DNA of 64,000 nucleotides from Streptomyces verrucosisporus (GTDB lineage: Bacteria; Actinomycetota; Actinomycetes; Streptomycetales; Streptomycetaceae), in NCBI RefSeq assembly GCF_017114865.1, contig NZ_JADEYH010000014.1, positions 62,001-126,000 on the forward strand. The letters run 5' to 3'. The first letter of the stretch is position 1, and every line of letters begins with the position of its first letter. The position numbers and the translations under genes were made by a program. This document shows positions 1-7,730 of the stretch, piece by piece. Below the pieces are notes generated by a model. That model was not told where the DNA came from and made no database searches. It saw nothing but the letters and a program-made list of their open reading frames with translations.

Positions 1-196
1 TCATGCCGGAGGCCGGGAGCAGGGGGCGCACCGTCATGGACGGACTGCTGGGCAGGCGGGGGAGGCCGGGCGGCGGCTGAAACTCCCCGGATTCTCCCCA
101 GGGCGGTTCGGGAGTGGTTCCGGCGGGGTCCCCGGTCCGGAGGTCTCCGGAGAAAACCGTTGATTGCAAGGCCAACGCTTCCGATAGCCTGGGAAA
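1..196. other. left edge, unassigned apart from a promoter
   Basis: No complete gene is visible here. A plus-strand frame runs from an ATG at 3 to a TGA at 78-80. A minus-strand frame starts at an ATG at 37 and runs off the left edge. Both are too short to judge, and both have GC-rich third positions. Neither has a clear ribosome binding site. The right part carries the promoter of the HipA-like gene. Confidence 0.4.
160..190 (+). promoter_or_regulatory. putative promoter of HipA-like gene, leaderless
   Basis: TTGATT at 160-165 resembles a -35 box. The -10 could be GATAGC at 183-188 (17-nt spacer) or TAGCCT at 185-190 (19-nt spacer). The ATG at 197 follows 6 nt after the latter, so the transcript probably starts at or next to the start codon. 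No Shine-Dalgarno sequence precedes the ATG, which fits a leaderless mRNA. Confidence 0.5.
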
Positions 197-1042
197 ATGC
201 TTCCCGAAGTCACCGCCACGCGCTATGTGACGCCCCTGCGCGAGGGTGGATCGCTGCCCGGCATCGTCGAGGCCGACGACCTGGGCACCTATGTCGTGAA
301 GTTCACCGGAGCCGGGCAGGGCCGCAAGACTCTGGTGGCCGAGGTGCTGTGCGGCCGGCTCGCCCAGCGGCTCGGTCTGCGCGTGCCCGATCTGGTGCGC
401 GTACAGCTGGATCCGGTGATCGGCCTGGGCGAGCCCGACCAAGAGGTGCAGGAGCTGCTCAAGGCCAGCGGCGGGCTGAACCTGGGGATGGACTTCCTGC
501 CCGGCTCGATGGGCTTCGACCCGCTCGCCTACCGGGTGGACGCGCGGGAGGCGGGGCGTGTGGTGTGGTTCGACGCGCTGACGGGCAACGTCGACCGCTC
601 CTGGCGCAACCCCAACATGCTGGTCTGGCACGGCGACCTGTGGCTCATCGACCACGGCGCCAGCCTGATCTGGCACCACAACTGGGCCACCGCGGCCAAG
701 GCGGCCGACAAGCCGTACGACGCCTCCGACCACGCCCTGGCGCCCATGGGCCCGGACATCGAATCGGCCGCCGCCGAGCTGGCGCCGCGGGTGACCGAGG
801 AGCTGCTGGCCGAGTGCGCGGCCGACATCCCCGACGAGTGGCTGGCCGGCGAGCCCGGCTTCGGCACACCGGAGGAGCTGCGCCGCGCCTACACCGAGGT
901 GCTGGCCGCCCGGGCCGGTACGGTCCACGAGCGGATCACCGTCGGCGCCCCGAGCCAGGACGGGCCCTCCAGGGCGCCCGGCTGGCTGAGGGACTGGGCG
1001 GACGCCGTCAGCGGGCTGAACAAGGGCGGAGGGGCGCGGTGA
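197..1042 (+). CDS. HipA-like kinase family protein
   Basis: A 281-residue protein resembling the small stand-alone HipA-type kinases of actinomycetes. The N-terminal part has a kinase-like strand with Lys35 in TYVVKFTG. The central part carries the catalytic-loop-like stretch GNVDRSWRNPNM followed by LWLIDHGAS, as in HipA-fold Ser/Thr kinases. It is about 60% of the length of classical HipA (about 440 aa) and no HipB-like DNA-binding partner lies beside it. It overlaps the next gene, a DUF3037 protein, by GTGA, so the two are translationally coupled and probably act together. The substrate is unknown. Family assignment is good; a toxin role would be a guess. Confidence 0.8.
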   Translation: MLPEVTATRYVTPLREGGSLPGIVEADDLGTYVVKFTGAGQGRKTLVAEVLCGRLAQRLGLRVPDLVRVQLDPVIGLGEPDQEVQELLKASGGLNLGMDFLPGSMGFDPLAYRVDAREAGRVVWFDALTGNVDRSWRNPNMLVWHGDLWLIDHGASLIWHHNWATAAKAADKPYDASDHALAPMGPDIESAAAELAPRVTEELLAECAADIPDEWLAGEPGFGTPEELRRAYTEVLAARAGTVHERITVGAPSQDGPSRAPGWLRDWADAVSGLNKGGGAR

Positions 1043-1434
1043 GCGGGCAGTTCGGCGGGCGCGACGTCTTCGAGTACGCCGTACTGCGCCTCGTCCCCCG
1101 GGTGGAGCGCGGCGAGATGATCAACGCCGGGGTCGTCGTCTACTGCCGGGCCCGGTCCTTCGTCGCGGCCCGCACCCATCTGGACGTCGGACGGCTGCGG
1201 GCGCTCGATCCGCACGCCGACGTCGAGGGGGTGCGGGCGGCCCTGCACGCCGTGGAGTGCCTGTGCCGGGGCGGGGCGGAGGCAGGGCAGGCCGCGGCCG
1301 ACGAGGCAGGGCGGCGCTTCCGGTGGCTTGTCGCCCCCCGTTCCACCGTCCTCCAGCCGGGCCCGGTGCACACCGGGCTGACGGCCGATCCCGAAGTGGA
1401 GACCGAGCGGCTGCTGGAGGTGCTGGTGCGCTGA
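1039..1434 (+). CDS. DUF3037 domain protein
   Basis: A 131-residue protein starting at a GTG that overlaps the stop of the HipA-like gene (GTGA, 1039-1042). The N-terminus FEYAVLRLVPRVERGEMIN followed by AGVVVYCR is typical of DUF3037, a family of unknown function almost always found directly downstream of a HipA-like kinase in actinomycetes. Residues 50-131 are mostly helical with no recognisable catalytic motif. The tight coupling suggests that it is a partner, antitoxin or target of the kinase; that is inference only. Confidence 0.8.
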   Translation: MSGQFGGRDVFEYAVLRLVPRVERGEMINAGVVVYCRARSFVAARTHLDVGRLRALDPHADVEGVRAALHAVECLCRGGAEAGQAAADEAGRRFRWLVAPRSTVLQPGPVHTGLTADPEVETERLLEVLVR

Positions 1435-1535
1435 GCGGGCGCACCACACGCTCCTGGCCGTACCCGGCGCACCGGAGGGGAGGCCCGGACGTGGGAGGCC
1501 CGGACGTGGGCTGGGCCTCACCGCGCCTTCGGCCG

Positions 1536-1564
1536 TTGACACAGCGTGTCCGTGCTTCTAGCGT
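1536..1564 (+). promoter_or_regulatory. HrdB-type promoter of fabG
   Basis: TTGACA at 1536-1541 and TAGCGT at 1559-1564 are separated by exactly 17 nt, matching the main vegetative promoter consensus of Streptomyces. The predicted start point near 1571 gives a leader of about 50 nt before the fabG ATG at 1623, which has AGGAG at 1611-1615. Confidence 0.75.
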
Positions 1565-1581
1565 CACGTCTGCCGAAGGTA

Positions 1582-1596
1582 CTAAGCGGTTGCTCA
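1582..1596. promoter_or_regulatory. possible repressor operator before fabG
   Basis: CTAAGCGGTTGCTCA lies just downstream of the predicted transcription start. It is an imperfect palindrome of the CTAAGCG-n-TTGC type that I associate with TetR-family control of actinobacterial acyl-CoA genes. Its position would let a bound repressor block elongation. No regulator gene is adjacent, so this rests on the motif alone. Confidence 0.3.
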
Positions 1597-1622
1597 CCCA
1601 TTCGAGTGCGAGGAGAACCAGC

Positions 1623-2384
1623 ATGTCCACCACCGAGCAGCGTGTCGCGATCGTCACGGGCGGAGCCCGCGGGATCGGCGCCGCCACCGCCGTCCGGCTC
1701 GCAGCGGAGGGCCGGGCCGTCGCCGTGCTCGACCTGGACGAGTCGGCCTGCGCGGACGTCGTGGAGAAGATCACCGCGGCGGGCGGCAGGGCGCTGGCGG
1801 TCGGCTGCGACGTGTCGGACGCCGAGCAGGTGGAGGCCGCCGTCGCACGGGTCGCCGATGAGCTGGGCGCACCGACCGTCCTGGTCAACAACGCCGGCGT
1901 GCTCCGCGACAACCTGCTGTTCAAGATGAGCGACTCCGACTGGGACACCGTCATGAACGTGCACCTGCGCGGTGCCTTCCTGATGTCCCGGGCCTGCCAG
2001 AAGCACATGGTCGACGCCGGGTTCGGCCGGATCGTCAACCTCTCCTCCAGCTCCGCGCTCGGCAACCGCGGTCAGGCCAACTACGCCGCCGCCAAGGCCG
2101 GTCTGCAGGGCTTCACCAAGACCCTCGCCAAGGAACTGGGCAAGTTCGGTATCACCGCCAACGCCGTGGCCCCCGGCTTCATCGTCACCGAGATGACCGC
2201 TGCCACCGCCGCCCGCGTCGGCATGGACTTCGAGGACTTCCAGAAGGCCGCCGCCTCTCAGATCCCCGTCCAGCGCGTGGGCAGGCCCGAGGACATCGCC
2301 AACGCCATCGCGTTCTTCACCGGCGAGGAGGCCGGTTTCGTCTCCGGCCAGGTGATGTACGTGGCCGGCGGCCCGCTCAACTGA
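1623..2384 (+). CDS. fabG: 3-oxoacyl-ACP reductase-like SDR (FabG)
   Basis: A 253-residue classical short-chain dehydrogenase. The cofactor motif TGGARGIG is at residues 12-19, NNAG near 89-92, and the catalytic Ser(about 142)-Tyr155-Lys159 triad is intact. The C-terminal half matches FabG-type 3-oxoacyl reductases (VAPGFIVTEMTAA). It probably reduces 3-oxoacyl thioesters with NADPH. There is no neighbouring fatty-acid synthase gene, so it may serve beta-oxidation or another acyl pathway rather than housekeeping fatty-acid synthesis. A strong promoter and AGGAG at 1611-1615 precede it, and a second SDR follows 47 nt downstream, probably in the same operon. Confidence 0.85.
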   Translation: MSTTEQRVAIVTGGARGIGAATAVRLAAEGRAVAVLDLDESACADVVEKITAAGGRALAVGCDVSDAEQVEAAVARVADELGAPTVLVNNAGVLRDNLLFKMSDSDWDTVMNVHLRGAFLMSRACQKHMVDAGFGRIVNLSSSSALGNRGQANYAAAKAGLQGFTKTLAKELGKFGITANAVAPGFIVTEMTAATAARVGMDFEDFQKAAASQIPVQRVGRPEDIANAIAFFTGEEAGFVSGQVMYVAGGPLN

Positions 2385-2431
2385 CGGCCGCCGACGGCCG
2401 CACCGCGAATACGACGGAACGGAAAAAGCTC

Positions 2432-3187
2432 ATGGCAGTGCAGGACAGCGGCAGGGTCGCCCTGATCACCGGGGCGAGCCGCGGCATCGGCTACGGTATC
2501 GCCGAGGCGCTCGTGGCCCGCGGCGACCGGGTGTGCATCACAGGCCGCAACGAGGACGCCCTCGCGGAGGCCGTGGAGCGGCTCGGCGCGGACCGGGCCA
2601 TCGGCGTGGCCGGGAAGGCCCACGACGAGGCCCACCGGGCGGAGGCCGTCGAGTGGACCATGGAGGCGTTCGGCCGCGTCGACCACCTGGTCAACAACGC
2701 GGGCACCAACCCGGTCTTCGGGCCCATCGCGGAGCTGGACCTGAACGTCGCCCGCAAGGTCTTCGACACCAACGTCCTCTCCGCGCTCGGGTTCGCCCAG
2801 CGCACCTGGGCGGCCTGGCAGAAGGAGCACGGCGGCACCATCGTCAACATCGCCTCCGTCGCCGGGCTGTCCGCCTCGCCCTTCATCGGCGCCTACGGCA
2901 TCAGCAAGGCCGCGATGGTCAACCTCACCCTCCAGCTCGCCCACGAGCTGTCGCCGGGCGTGCGGGTCAACGCCATCGCCCCGGCCGTGGTGAAGACGAA
3001 GTTCGCCGCCGCGCTCTACGAGGGGCGCGAGGAGGAGGTGGCCGGGCGCTATCCGATGGGGCGGCTGGGCACGCCCGAGGACATCGGGGGAGCGGCGGCC
3101 TTCCTCACCTCCGACGACTCCGGCTGGATCACCGGCCAGACCCTCGTGGTCGACGGCGGGATCTTCCTCAACGCCGGGGTCGAGTGA
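2432..3187 (+). CDS. SDR family oxidoreductase
   Basis: A 251-residue short-chain dehydrogenase with TGASRGIG near the N-terminus, NNAGTN in the middle, and an intact catalytic Ser-Tyr-Lys set in NIASVAG...YGISK. The C-terminus ends in the usual VVDGG glycine-rich strand. The substrate cannot be read from the sequence. It lies 47 nt behind fabG on the same strand and is followed by a hairpin terminator, so the two SDR genes form a likely two-gene operon and may act on the same type of acyl substrate. Confidence 0.8.
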   Translation: MAVQDSGRVALITGASRGIGYGIAEALVARGDRVCITGRNEDALAEAVERLGADRAIGVAGKAHDEAHRAEAVEWTMEAFGRVDHLVNNAGTNPVFGPIAELDLNVARKVFDTNVLSALGFAQRTWAAWQKEHGGTIVNIASVAGLSASPFIGAYGISKAAMVNLTLQLAHELSPGVRVNAIAPAVVKTKFAAALYEGREEEVAGRYPMGRLGTPEDIGGAAAFLTSDDSGWITGQTLVVDGGIFLNAGVE

Positions 3188-3190
3188 CCC

Positions 3191-3227
3191 CGGGCCCCGG
3201 CTCGCCGTGACGGTGGGCCGGGGCCCG
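3191..3227 (+). terminator. hairpin terminator after SDR operon
   Basis: An 11-bp perfect inverted repeat (CGGGCCCCGGC at 3191-3201, complement at 3217-3227) with a 15-nt loop begins 4 nt after the SDR stop codon. It has no T-run, which is usual for Streptomyces terminators. Confidence 0.55.
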
Positions 3228-3567
3228 TACCGCGCCGACACCGTGCCGCCGTTCCCCAGGGGGGCGGGGCACGGCGCCGGTGTGCGTCCTGAGACGGCTC
3301 CCGTACTCTGTGCGACCGCCCGGTCCGCCGCGGACGAAGTCCTGATCTTGCCCGGTCCAGAAGCCTGTCAGCCCCGTCATATGCTGCGGTAAGGTCTGCC
3401 ACGTCCTCGGCACGACAGGCCCGTTGAGACCCTGCCGTACGTGTGGTGGCACGCGCTCCGCACCGTGGCGCGCGCTCCGTCCCGTCAGCCGATGGATCCC
3501 CCCACAGCACCCAGGCAGTAGTGGCATCTAGTGGCGTTAGTGGCATCGCCGACCGAGGAGCGTGCAA
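3228..3567 (+). promoter_or_regulatory. upstream region of the lipoprotein gene, with TAGTGGC repeats
   Basis: About 340 bases with no supportable gene. TAAGGT at 3390-3395 is the best -10 candidate, with CTGTCA at 3365-3370 as a weak -35 (19-nt spacer). Close to the gene, TAGTGGCAT, TAGTGGCGT and TAGTGGCAT occur at 3519, 3529 and 3538, that is, direct repeats one helical turn apart. GAGGAG at 3555-3560 is the ribosome binding site. Confidence 0.4.
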
Positions 3568-5148
3568 GTGTTCAGCCAGAACAAGCCTCTGAAGGGCGCA
3601 GCCGTGCTGGTGACAGCGACCCTGCTCGCCGGATGCGGCTCGCTGCTCGGTGAGAGCGAGAGCGAGGAGGCGATCGTGGTCGGCACCACGAGCACGCCCA
3701 GCGTCCTCGACCCGGCCGGCGCCTGGGACGGCTCTTGGGAGCTGTACCGGAACATCTACCAGACACTGCTGCACTTCCCGAGCTCCAGCGGCACCCCGGA
3801 GCCCGACGCCGCCCAGCGCTGTGGTTTCACCGATACCGTCAGCAGCGTCTACCGGTGCGTCCTGAAGAAGGGCCTGACGTTCTCCAACGGCAACGCGCTG
3901 GACGCGGAGGCGGTCAAGTACTCCATCGAGCGCACCCTGGAGATCAAGTCGCCCACCGGCCCGGCCCAGCTGCTGCAGAGCGTCGACCGCATCGAGACCT
4001 CCGGCGAGCGGACGATCATATTCCACCTCAAGCGTCCGGACGCGACCTTCCCGCTGGTCCTGGCCACCCCCGCCGCCTCCATCGTCGACCCCGCCGCCTA
4101 CCCGGCCGACCGGGTGCTGGAATCGGACAAGATCAGCGGATCCGGGCCGTACCTGCTCGACGGCTACAAGGAGGACGAGCGGGCCGAGCTGATCAGGAAC
4201 CAGAAGTACAAGGGCTCCGCGGAGGTCAAGAACGACGCCGTGACCGTCCGCTACTTCAAGGACTCGGCCAAGATGGTCGAACAGCTCAAGAGCGGTGAGG
4301 TCGACCTCACCTACCGCGGCCTGACCCCCGAGCAGATCGACGACTTCGGGAAGAACCGCAGCGACCACCCGGAGATCAAGCTCAACGAGGTCTACGGAAC
4401 CGAGATCCGCTACCTGGTGTTCAACCCGCGGCACGAGTCGGTGGCCGAGCCCGCCGTCCGCAGGGCGATCGCCCAGATCATCGACCGCAAGGCCCTGGTC
4501 CGCAACGTCTACAAGCGCACCGCCGCTCCGCTGTACTCCATGGTCCCCGGCGGGATCACCGGCCACACCAGCGCCTTCTACGAGGAATACGGCGAGCCCA
4601 GCGTGGAGAAGGCCCGCAGCACGCTGAACCAGGCCGGGGTCAACGGGAAGGTGAAGCTGACCCTCTGGTACACCACCGACCGCTACGGCGCCACGACCGC
4701 CGAGGAGTTCGCCGAGATCAAGCGGCAGCTGGAGGCCTCCGGGCTGTTCGAGGTCACCCTGGAGGGCCGCGAGTGGCGCGAGTTCCAGGAAGGCATCACC
4801 GAGGGCGAGTACCCGGTGTTCGGCCGCGGCTGGTTCCCCGACTTCCCGGACGCGGACAACTACATCTCGCCGTTCGTCGGCGAGGAGAACGCCCTGGGCA
4901 CGCCGTACGAGCACAAGACGCTGACCGGCACGCTGCTGCCCAAGTCCCGCAAGGAGAGCGACCGGGGCGCCGCCATCGAATCCTTCACGCAGGCCCAGAA
5001 GATCCTGGCCGAGGACGTCCGGCTGCTGCCCCTGTGGCAGGGCAAGCTCTACATCGCCGCGCACGACGACATCGCCGGCGTGGAGTGGAGCATCGACTCC
5101 TCGACGATCATGCGGTTGTGGGAGCTGGACCGCAAGAAGAGCTGGTGA
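3568..5148 (+). CDS. ABC transporter substrate-binding lipoprotein (peptide type)
   Basis: A protein of about 526 residues of solute-binding family 5 (oligopeptide, dipeptide and nickel binding). A lipoprotein signal with lipobox LLAGC lies in the first 30 residues, so the mature protein is anchored outside the membrane. Typical features follow: VLDPAG near the start, LTFSNGNALDAEAVKYS, and SGPYLLDGY. Two GTG starts are possible. GTG 3562 lies only 1 nt after GAGGAG (3555-3560), whereas GTG 3568 has 7-nt spacing, so I chose 3568. No permease or ATPase genes follow (a terminator, then ung), so this is an orphan binding protein that probably docks to a transporter elsewhere. Substrate unknown. 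Confidence 0.85.
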   Translation: MFSQNKPLKGAAVLVTATLLAGCGSLLGESESEEAIVVGTTSTPSVLDPAGAWDGSWELYRNIYQTLLHFPSSSGTPEPDAAQRCGFTDTVSSVYRCVLKKGLTFSNGNALDAEAVKYSIERTLEIKSPTGPAQLLQSVDRIETSGERTIIFHLKRPDATFPLVLATPAASIVDPAAYPADRVLESDKISGSGPYLLDGYKEDERAELIRNQKYKGSAEVKNDAVTVRYFKDSAKMVEQLKSGEVDLTYRGLTPEQIDDFGKNRSDHPEIKLNEVYGTEIRYLVFNPRHESVAEPAVRRAIAQIIDRKALVRNVYKRTAAPLYSMVPGGITGHTSAFYEEYGEPSVEKARSTLNQAGVNGKVKLTLWYTTDRYGATTAEEFAEIKRQLEASGLFEVTLEGREWREFQEGITEGEYPVFGRGWFPDFPDADNYISPFVGEENALGTPYEHKTLTGTLLPKSRKESDRGAAIESFTQAQKILAEDVRLLPLWQGKLYIAAHDDIAGVEWSIDSSTIMRLWELDRKKSW

Positions 5149-5154
5149 GTCCAA

Positions 5155-5180
5155 GCGGCGGGCGGGCAGGCGCCCGCCGC
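5155..5180 (+). terminator. hairpin terminator after binding-protein gene
   Basis: GCGGCGGGCG at 5155-5164 pairs perfectly with 5171-5180 across a 6-nt loop, 7 nt after the stop codon. Confidence 0.6.
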
Positions 5181-5293
5181 CCTTCGTCCACCGCTCGCCC
5201 GCCCACGCGGCGCGGTTGTCAGCGGTCACCGGTACGTTCTGGGATGTGTGTCCGAAGAGGGCGCGCGGAATCGATACCGGAGGTCTGTCTCAC

Positions 5294-5974
5294 GTGAACG
5301 CCATGCTGCCCGAGGCCTGGCAGAAGGTCCTGGGCGACGAGCTGGAGATGCCCTACTTCAAGGAGCTCACCGAGTTCGTCGAGGAGGAGCGGGCGCGCGG
5401 GCCGGTCTACCCGCCCCGGGAGGAGGTTTTCGCGGCACTGGACGCCACTCCGTACGAGCAGGTCAAGGTCCTCGTCCTCGGGCAGGACCCGTACCACGGC
5501 GAGGGGCAGGGCCACGGGCTGGCGTTCTCGGTGAGGCCCGAGGTGCGGACCCCTCCGTCCCTGCGGAACATCTACAAGGAACTGCAGGCCGACCGGGGCT
5601 GCCCCGTCCCGGACAACGGCTATCTGATGCCGTGGGCGAAGCAGGGCGTGCTCCTGCTCAACGCGGTGCTGACGGTCCGGGCCGGGGAGGCCAACTCCCA
5701 CAAGGGCAAGGGCTGGGAGAAGTTCACGGACGCGGTGATCCACGCCGTGGGCGCCCGCCCGGACCCGGCCGTCTTCGTGCTGTGGGGCAACTACGCGAAG
5801 AAGAAGCTGCCGCTGATCGACACCGACCGGCACACGGTGGTCCAGGGCGCGCACCCCTCACCGCTGTCGGCGAAGAAGTTCTTCGGGTCGCGTCCCTTCA
5901 GCCGGATCGACGAGGCGATCGCGGCGCAGGGGCACACGCCGATCGACTGGTGCATCCCCAACCTCGGCTCCTGA
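5294..5974 (+). CDS. ung: uracil-DNA glycosylase
   Basis: A family 1 uracil-DNA glycosylase of 226 residues that removes uracil from DNA for base-excision repair. The active-site motif GQDPYHGEGQ, with the water-activating Asp, and the C-terminal HPSPLS motif with the catalytic His are intact. The frame is open further upstream, but GTG 5294 has GGAGG at 5279-5283 with 10-nt spacing and gives the usual family length, starting close to the conserved LPEAW. It is monocistronic between two hairpins. Confidence 0.92.
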   Translation: MNAMLPEAWQKVLGDELEMPYFKELTEFVEEERARGPVYPPREEVFAALDATPYEQVKVLVLGQDPYHGEGQGHGLAFSVRPEVRTPPSLRNIYKELQADRGCPVPDNGYLMPWAKQGVLLLNAVLTVRAGEANSHKGKGWEKFTDAVIHAVGARPDPAVFVLWGNYAKKKLPLIDTDRHTVVQGAHPSPLSAKKFFGSRPFSRIDEAIAAQGHTPIDWCIPNLGS

Positions 5975-5982
5975 GCCGCTCC

Positions 5983-6008
5983 CCGGACGGGCCGGACGGC
6001 CCGTCCGG
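5983..6008. terminator. bidirectional terminator between ung and DUF3224 gene
   Basis: An 11-bp perfect stem (CCGGACGGGCC at 5983-5993, complement at 5998-6008) with a 4-nt loop sits between two convergent genes. Confidence 0.65.
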
Positions 6009-6035
6009 CCCGGCGGAGGGTGCCACGGGGCCGGC

Positions 6036-6491
6036 TCAGCCCAGCTCGTAGTCGAAGGCGTACGCGACGGACGGCTCACCGTGCACGGCGGTGAAGCCGC
6101 CCGTCCCCCGCAGTCCGGCCAGCTCACCGGTGGCCGAGCCGGGCACCACCTCGAAGACGCAGCGCACGGTGCCCTTCTCGTCGAAGGTGCCGTGCTCGGC
6201 GAGCGCGAAGGAGCCCGTGCGCCCGTCGAGGGCGCCGGAGAGCAGCTCGTGGCCGGTGAAGCTCCCGGCGGAGCCGGGCTCCCCCGCGGTGTAGACGATG
6301 GTGTACGCGCACGAGGTCCCGGCGGCCTCGATGCCGCCGGTGAAGTGGTTGGTGACGACGGCGGAGGCCAGCTTCGGGCCGCTTCCCGTGCTCGCGCCGT
6401 CGCCGCCGCGGTCACCGCTGCCGCCGGCTTCGGCGATGACCTTCTCCTGCCAGTCGGCGAAGGTGAAGCTGCCGGTGGTGTGCGTGGTCAT
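6036..6491 (-). CDS. DUF3224 domain protein
   Basis: A 151-residue soluble protein opening MTTHTTGSFTFADWQEK, typical of DUF3224, a small beta-barrel family related to allene oxide cyclase-like folds and without a known reaction. GAGGAG precedes the ATG. It is divergent from a WYL/DeoR-type regulator, and the gap holds a perfect 14-bp inverted repeat, so that regulator very probably controls it. No catalytic residues can be named. Confidence 0.85.
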   Translation of the reverse strand: MTTHTTGSFTFADWQEKVIAEAGGSGDRGGDGASTGSGPKLASAVVTNHFTGGIEAAGTSCAYTIVYTAGEPGSAGSFTGHELLSGALDGRTGSFALAEHGTFDEKGTVRCVFEVVPGSATGELAGLRGTGGFTAVHGEPSVAYAFDYELG

Positions 6492-6550
6492 GGGGGCTCC
6501 TCACAGGCGGTGGCGCGGGCCCTTCCCGCGCCGGCCGCCACCACTGTTCC

Positions 6551-6583
6551 GCCCGTACCTGACACCTGCTGTCAGGTACGGGC
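6551..6583. promoter_or_regulatory. operator of the WYL regulator, perfect inverted repeat
   Basis: GCCCGTACCTGACA at 6551-6564 and its exact complement at 6570-6583 flank a 5-nt spacer. The repeat is centred 31 nt before the regulator's ATG, in a 106-nt gap between divergent genes. That is the expected place for an autoregulatory operator acting on both promoters. CAGACT at 6586-6591 could be the regulator's -10, 6 nt before its ATG. Confidence 0.7.
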
Positions 6584-6597
6584 GGCAGACTGCCGCC

Positions 6598-7638
6598 ATG
6601 CGTGCCGACCGCCTCCTGCAGATGCTCCTGCTGCTCCAGAACCGGGGCCGCATGACCGCACCGGAACTCGCCGCCGAGCTGGAGGTCTCGGTCCGCACCG
6701 TCTACCGCGACGCCGAGGCGCTCATCGCCTCCGGCGTGCCGCTGACCGCCGCGCGGGGGCCGGAGGGCGGCTACCGCCTCATGGAGGGTTACCGCACCCG
6801 GCTGACCGGCCTCACCGGCCAGGAGGCCGACTCCCTGTGGCTGGCTGGGATGCCGGGCGCCGCGGCAGAACTGGGACTGGGCGCGGAACTGGCGACCGCC
6901 CAGCTCAAGCTGCGAGCCGCGCTGCCCGCGCGGCTCGCCGAGCGCACCCGGCGAGTCTCCGAGCGCTTCCACCTCGACGCCCCGGCCTGGTTCCGGGACG
7001 CCGATCCCGTACCGCACCTGGCGCGCGTGGCCGAGGCCGTCTGGGAGCAGCGGGCCCTGCGTGTGCGCTACCGCCGCTGGAAGGGCGAGGTGCGCCGCGA
7101 GCTGCATCCGCTCGGGCTCGTCCTCAAAGGCGGCGTCTGGTGCCTCGTCGCACGCTCCTCTCCCGGCCCGGACGGCGGCGGTGGCGGCGGTGACGGATGT
7201 GACGGGGGCCGGCCGGGAGGGGACGTGCGCACCTACCGGGTCTCGCGCCTCCTCGGCCTCGGTGCGCCGGGCGAGCGCTTCGAGCGGCCCGCCGGCTTCG
7301 ACCTCGCGGCGTACTGGGCCGGGGCCGCGGGCCGTCTGGAGGCCGGCCGTCTGCGGGGTGAGGCAGTGCTGCGGCTCTCCCCGCGCGGCCTGCGGCTGCT
7401 GCCCATGCTGTTCGGCTCGGTGGGCGCGCGGGCGGCCCGGGGGGCGGAGGGGCCGGACGGTGACGGCTGGGTGCGGGTGCTCCTCCCCGTGGAGAGCACC
7501 GCTGTGGCGGTGGGGGACCTGCTCCGGCTCGGTACGGAGGCGGAGGTGCTCGGTCCGGCCGGGCTGCGCGCGGCGGTGGCGCGGGAGGTGGCGGCGCTGG
7601 CGGACAGGTACGGACGGGGCACCGGCGAGAGCGCCTGA
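6598..7638 (+). CDS. HTH/WYL-domain transcriptional regulator (YafY/DeoR type)
   Basis: A 346-residue regulator. Residues 1-60 form a winged helix-turn-helix (MTAPELAAELEVSVRTVYRD), followed by GPEGGYRL, the usual wing. The middle and C-terminal parts form a WYL ligand-sensing domain and a C-terminal extension. A Gly-rich low-complexity insertion (around residues 190-205) breaks the WYL domain and is unusual. It starts at ATG 6598, 14 nt after a perfect palindrome, and faces a DUF3224 gene, which is its likely target. The ligand is unknown. No Shine-Dalgarno is visible, so the message may be leaderless. Confidence 0.85.
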   Translation: MRADRLLQMLLLLQNRGRMTAPELAAELEVSVRTVYRDAEALIASGVPLTAARGPEGGYRLMEGYRTRLTGLTGQEADSLWLAGMPGAAAELGLGAELATAQLKLRAALPARLAERTRRVSERFHLDAPAWFRDADPVPHLARVAEAVWEQRALRVRYRRWKGEVRRELHPLGLVLKGGVWCLVARSSPGPDGGGGGGDGCDGGRPGGDVRTYRVSRLLGLGAPGERFERPAGFDLAAYWAGAAGRLEAGRLRGEAVLRLSPRGLRLLPMLFGSVGARAARGAEGPDGDGWVRVLLPVESTAVAVGDLLRLGTEAEVLGPAGLRAAVAREVAALADRYGRGTGESA

Positions 7639-7730
7639 GCGCCGCGGCCGCCCCCGGCGGTTAGCGTCGGGGGACGGTGCGGGGAGGAGGCCCGCGCCGG
7701 CGGCACCGACACCACCACACAGGAGAGCCC

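Noticed and set aside
3049..5229. Minus-strand open frame over the binding-protein gene
   Set aside because: The plus strand has a lipobox and family motifs; the minus frame has none.
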